Source: Anaerolineae bacterium (GTDB lineage Bacteria > Chloroflexota > Anaerolineae > Anaerolineales > Villigracilaceae). From it: a stretch of 6,336 nucleotides of DNA. Where the stretch lies: positions 1-6,336 of the forward strand of contig RFJH01000291.1 of assembly GCA_003694975.1 (NCBI GenBank), read 5' to 3'. Within the stretch, counting starts at the first letter, position 1. Each line of letters begins with the position of its first letter. The position numbers and the translations under genes were made by a program. This document shows, piece by piece, positions 4,696-6,336 of the stretch. A model generated the notes under the pieces. That model did not search any database, was not told the DNA's origin, and saw only the letters and a program-made list of their open reading frames with translations.

Positions 4696-5787
4696 ATGCT
4701 TGAACACACATATGCGGTTATCATGGCTGGCGGCGGTGGGACCCGCCTGTGGCCGGTCTCACGACGCCAGCGCCCCAAACACATGCTCCCTTTGATTGAG
4801 GAGCGCACCCTCTTTCAGGCTACTGTACAGCGGCTGGAAGGATTGTTCCCTCCCGAGCGCATCTTCGTGGTGACTGTGGCCCGACAGGCGGAGGAACTCC
4901 GACGGCAGTCACCGCGCATCCCTGCGGAGAACTTTCTCCTGGAACCGGAACCGCGAGGTACGGCGTCGGTAGTCGGCTTGGCGGCGGTGGCACTGCGCTC
5001 ACGCGACCCACAGGCAGTGATGACCGTCTTGCCTTCCGACCATTACATTCGCAATCAAGACCTCTTCCACCTTCTTGTCCGCATCGCAGTGGATGTGGCG
5101 CACAAGGGATATCTGGTTACACTGGGCATCACGCCGACGTATCCCTCTACCGGTTACGGTTACATCCAGCGCGGCGAACCGTTGACGGAGGAGGGGTTGT
5201 ATCCGGTCTATCGAGTGGTGAAGTTCAAGGAAAAGCCGGATGAGGCCCAGGCGCGTGAGATGCTCCGTCGTGGGGACCACTCCTGGAACTCCGGTATGTT
5301 CATCTGGCGGGTTGAGGACATTCTGGAAGAAATCGGCCACCATATGCCGGGGCTGAAGTCCGTCCTGGATGAGATTGCTGCTGCCTGGAATACGCCTTCT
5401 CGGGAGAGCGTGCTACAGGCTCTCTGGCCCACCCTGGAGACCGAAACCATAGACTACGGAGTGATGGAGCGCGCCAAGAATGTGGCCGTTCTGCCGGCCA
5501 GTGGGTTGGGATGGAGTGACGTTGGTTCCTGGGATTCCCTATTTGATGTTTTGCTGGCGGATGAGAACGGGAACATTGTCTTCAGCGGTCAGCATATGTC
5601 CCTGGAGACACATAACTCGCTGGTCTACGGTAACAACGGTGAGCGATTGGTGGTCACCATTGGTGTGGAAGATTTGATTGTGGTGGATAGCGGCGATGTG
5701 TTGCTGATTTGTCGCCGTGATCGAGCCCAACGAGTACGCCAGGTAGTGGAGGAATTGAAGCGCGCGGGTAAGACTCGCTATCTATAA
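4696..5787 (+). CDS. manC: Mannose-1-phosphate guanylyltransferase
   Basis: This enzyme makes GDP-mannose from mannose-1-phosphate and GTP, releasing pyrophosphate, in the cytoplasm; the product feeds polysaccharide, glycolipid and glycoprotein synthesis. The 363 residues are a single nucleotidyltransferase domain with a C-terminal beta-helix-like part and no phosphomannose isomerase/cupin domain, unlike the ~470-residue bifunctional enzymes. Motifs are the nucleotide-binding AGGGGTRLWPVSR (11-23), RPKHMLPL (26-33), LEPEPRGTA (82-90), VLPSDHYI (111-118), VKFKEKPD (175-182), WNSGMFIWR (197-205), TIDYGVMERA (251-260) and GWSDVGSWDSL (272-282). WNSGMFIW and GWSDVGSW are typical of GDP-mannose rather than glucose pyrophosphorylases. 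It begins 43 bp after dprA and ends 42 bp before topA, so co-transcription is plausible. A TACAAT at 4633-4638 resembles a -10 box but has no matching -35. It is a metabolic gene set in an information-processing cluster. Confidence 0.93.
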   Translation: MLEHTYAVIMAGGGGTRLWPVSRRQRPKHMLPLIEERTLFQATVQRLEGLFPPERIFVVTVARQAEELRRQSPRIPAENFLLEPEPRGTASVVGLAAVALRSRDPQAVMTVLPSDHYIRNQDLFHLLVRIAVDVAHKGYLVTLGITPTYPSTGYGYIQRGEPLTEEGLYPVYRVVKFKEKPDEAQAREMLRRGDHSWNSGMFIWRVEDILEEIGHHMPGLKSVLDEIAAAWNTPSRESVLQALWPTLETETIDYGVMERAKNVAVLPASGLGWSDVGSWDSLFDVLLADENGNIVFSGQHMSLETHNSLVYGNNGERLVVTIGVEDLIVVDSGDVLLICRRDRAQRVRQVVEELKRAGKTRYL

Positions 5788-5800
5788 ACTTTCTAGAAAA

Positions 5801-5820
5801 CTTGAGGCAAACGCTTCAGG
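5801..5820 (+). promoter_or_regulatory. Possible stem covering part of the topA ribosome binding site
   Basis: In RNA, CUUGAGGC (5801-5808) can pair with GCUUCAGG (5813-5820) around the loop AAAC, an 8-bp stem containing two G-U pairs. Its 3' arm takes in the first AGG of the topA Shine-Dalgarno. The predicted pairing is modest and the effect is uncertain. Confidence 0.25.
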
Positions 5821-5825
5821 AGGTG
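5818..5825 (+). promoter_or_regulatory. Near-perfect Shine-Dalgarno fixing the TTG start of topA
   Basis: AGGAGGTG is fully complementary to the usual 16S rRNA 3' end and lies 4 nt before TTG 5830-5832. The next in-frame ATG (5845) would sit 19 nt from it and would cut off the first cysteine of the zinc ribbon, so TTG is the better start. Confidence 0.75.
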
Positions 5826-5829
5826 TTTT

Positions 5830-6336
5830 TTGGAAGCCTATTGCATGAAGTGCAAAACCAAGCGTGAAATCGCCGAGCCGGAAGCCACATTCAACTCTGC
5901 CGGTGTACCGGTCACGCGCGGGAAATGTTCCGTCTGTGGGGCGACCGTGTATCGAGCGGGTAGAACACCCGCGCACGAGGGGTTGACTCCGCCGAAGCGT
6001 GTCAAGAAACGAGAGGGGAAACTGGTCATCGTTGAGTCTCCGGCCAAAGCGCGCACGGTAGGGCGTTTTTTGGGCAAGGGGTATACGGTTAAGCCCTCTA
6101 TTGGCCATGTGCGCGATCTCCTGCGTTCACAACTCTCTGTGGATGTGGAGAACAATTTCAAGCCCAAGTATCGTGTTCCTAACGAGAAGCGCCCTGTTGT
6201 CAAAGAGTTGAAAAAGTTGGCGGCGAAGGCAGAGGAAGTGTACCTGGCTACTGACCCCGATCGCGAGGGCGAGGCCATTGCCTGGCACCTGATGGAGGCT
6301 GCCGAAATTGACCCGAAGATTGCCCGCCGTGTCGTC
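5830..6336 (+). CDS. topA: DNA topoisomerase I with N-terminal Cys4 zinc ribbon, 5' part only
   Basis: TopA relaxes negatively supercoiled DNA through a transient tyrosine-5'-phosphate link. The window shows the first 169 codons and the frame is open at the right edge. Residues 1-48 are a small zinc ribbon, with CxxC at 5-8 (CMKC) and 33-36 (CSVC), of the type I know as DUF5679 in Chloroflexota TopA proteins. A basic linker follows (PPKRVKKREGK, 54-64), then the Toprim domain: VIVESPAKARTV (66-77) with the metal-binding Glu69, SIGHVRDL (90-97), and ATDPDREGEAIAWHL (140-154) with the acidic triad D142, D144 and E146. The active-site tyrosine and C-terminal domains lie beyond the window. Translation starts at TTG 5830 on the strength of AGGAGGTG just before it. 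The gene follows manC after 42 bp; a TATAAA at 5783-5788 lacks a good -35 partner, so a promoter of its own is not shown. Confidence 0.95.
   Translation, partial: MEAYCMKCKTKREIAEPEATFNSAGVPVTRGKCSVCGATVYRAGRTPAHEGLTPPKRVKKREGKLVIVESPAKARTVGRFLGKGYTVKPSIGHVRDLLRSQLSVDVENNFKPKYRVPNEKRPVVKELKKLAAKAEEVYLATDPDREGEAIAWHLMEAAEIDPKIARRVV

Noticed and set aside
4134..4808. 224-codon - strand reading frame across dprA and the start of manC
   Set aside because: It is antisense to conserved DprA and ManC motifs; no independent evidence.
5755..5788. Promoter for topA (TTGAAG 5755-5760 with TATCTA or TATAAA)
   Set aside because: Spacing of 18 bp gives only a 3/6 -10 match, and TATAAA is 22 bp away; too weak to claim.
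5790..5799. Palindrome TTTCTAGAAA between manC and topA as an operator or terminator
   Set aside because: Only 10 bp, AT-rich, without a loop or T-run; expected by chance at this length.

Overview
The window reads as a chromosomal segment of a Gram-negative-like or monoderm environmental bacterium, most probably of the Chloroflexota (Anaerolineae-like). This is an inference from four things: the Pro/Thr-rich export linker in the first gene, a Cys4 ribbon fused in front of topoisomerase I, the moderately high G+C, and a dispersed-repeat type (GTCATYGCGAG...) that I remember from such genomes. All seven well-identified genes, and the partial gene at the left edge, lie on the + strand.

Layout. 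Positions 1-566 hold the 3' end of an unrecognised, probably exported protein. Positions 567-892 are a non-coding gap with an 87-bp repeat-like element (637-723), tandem candidate promoters, and a perfect 12-bp hairpin just before ffh. Then come ffh (893-2221, SRP GTPase), a 163-bp gap with its own promoter candidate, rpsP (2385-2729, ribosomal protein bS16), khpA (2766-2999, KH-domain RNA-binding protein), rimM (2999-3556, 30S maturation factor), dprA (3549-4652, ssDNA-binding/RecA loader), manC (4696-5787, mannose-1-phosphate guanylyltransferase), and the 5' end of topA (5830 to the edge, DNA topoisomerase I with an N-terminal zinc ribbon).

How it fits together. ffh-rpsP-khpA-rimM is the familiar translation/secretion cluster: Ffh brings nascent membrane proteins to the membrane, bS16 and RimM act in 30S assembly, and KhpA binds RNA. 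In many bacteria this cluster continues into trmD-rplS; here it runs directly, with gene overlaps, into dprA. dprA and topA are neighbours in many genomes; here a nucleotide-sugar gene (manC) sits between them. khpA-rimM-dprA are joined by 1-bp and 8-bp overlaps, implying one translationally coupled message, and manC and topA follow after only 43 and 42 bp.

I see no CRISPR array, tRNA, rRNA, transposase or phage gene, and no clearly new multi-gene system. The items most worth a second look are the structured leader of ffh, strong hairpins inside khpA and at the 5' end of rimM, the 637-723 element, the interrupted dprA-topA pair, and the zinc ribbon-TopA fusion starting at a TTG codon.
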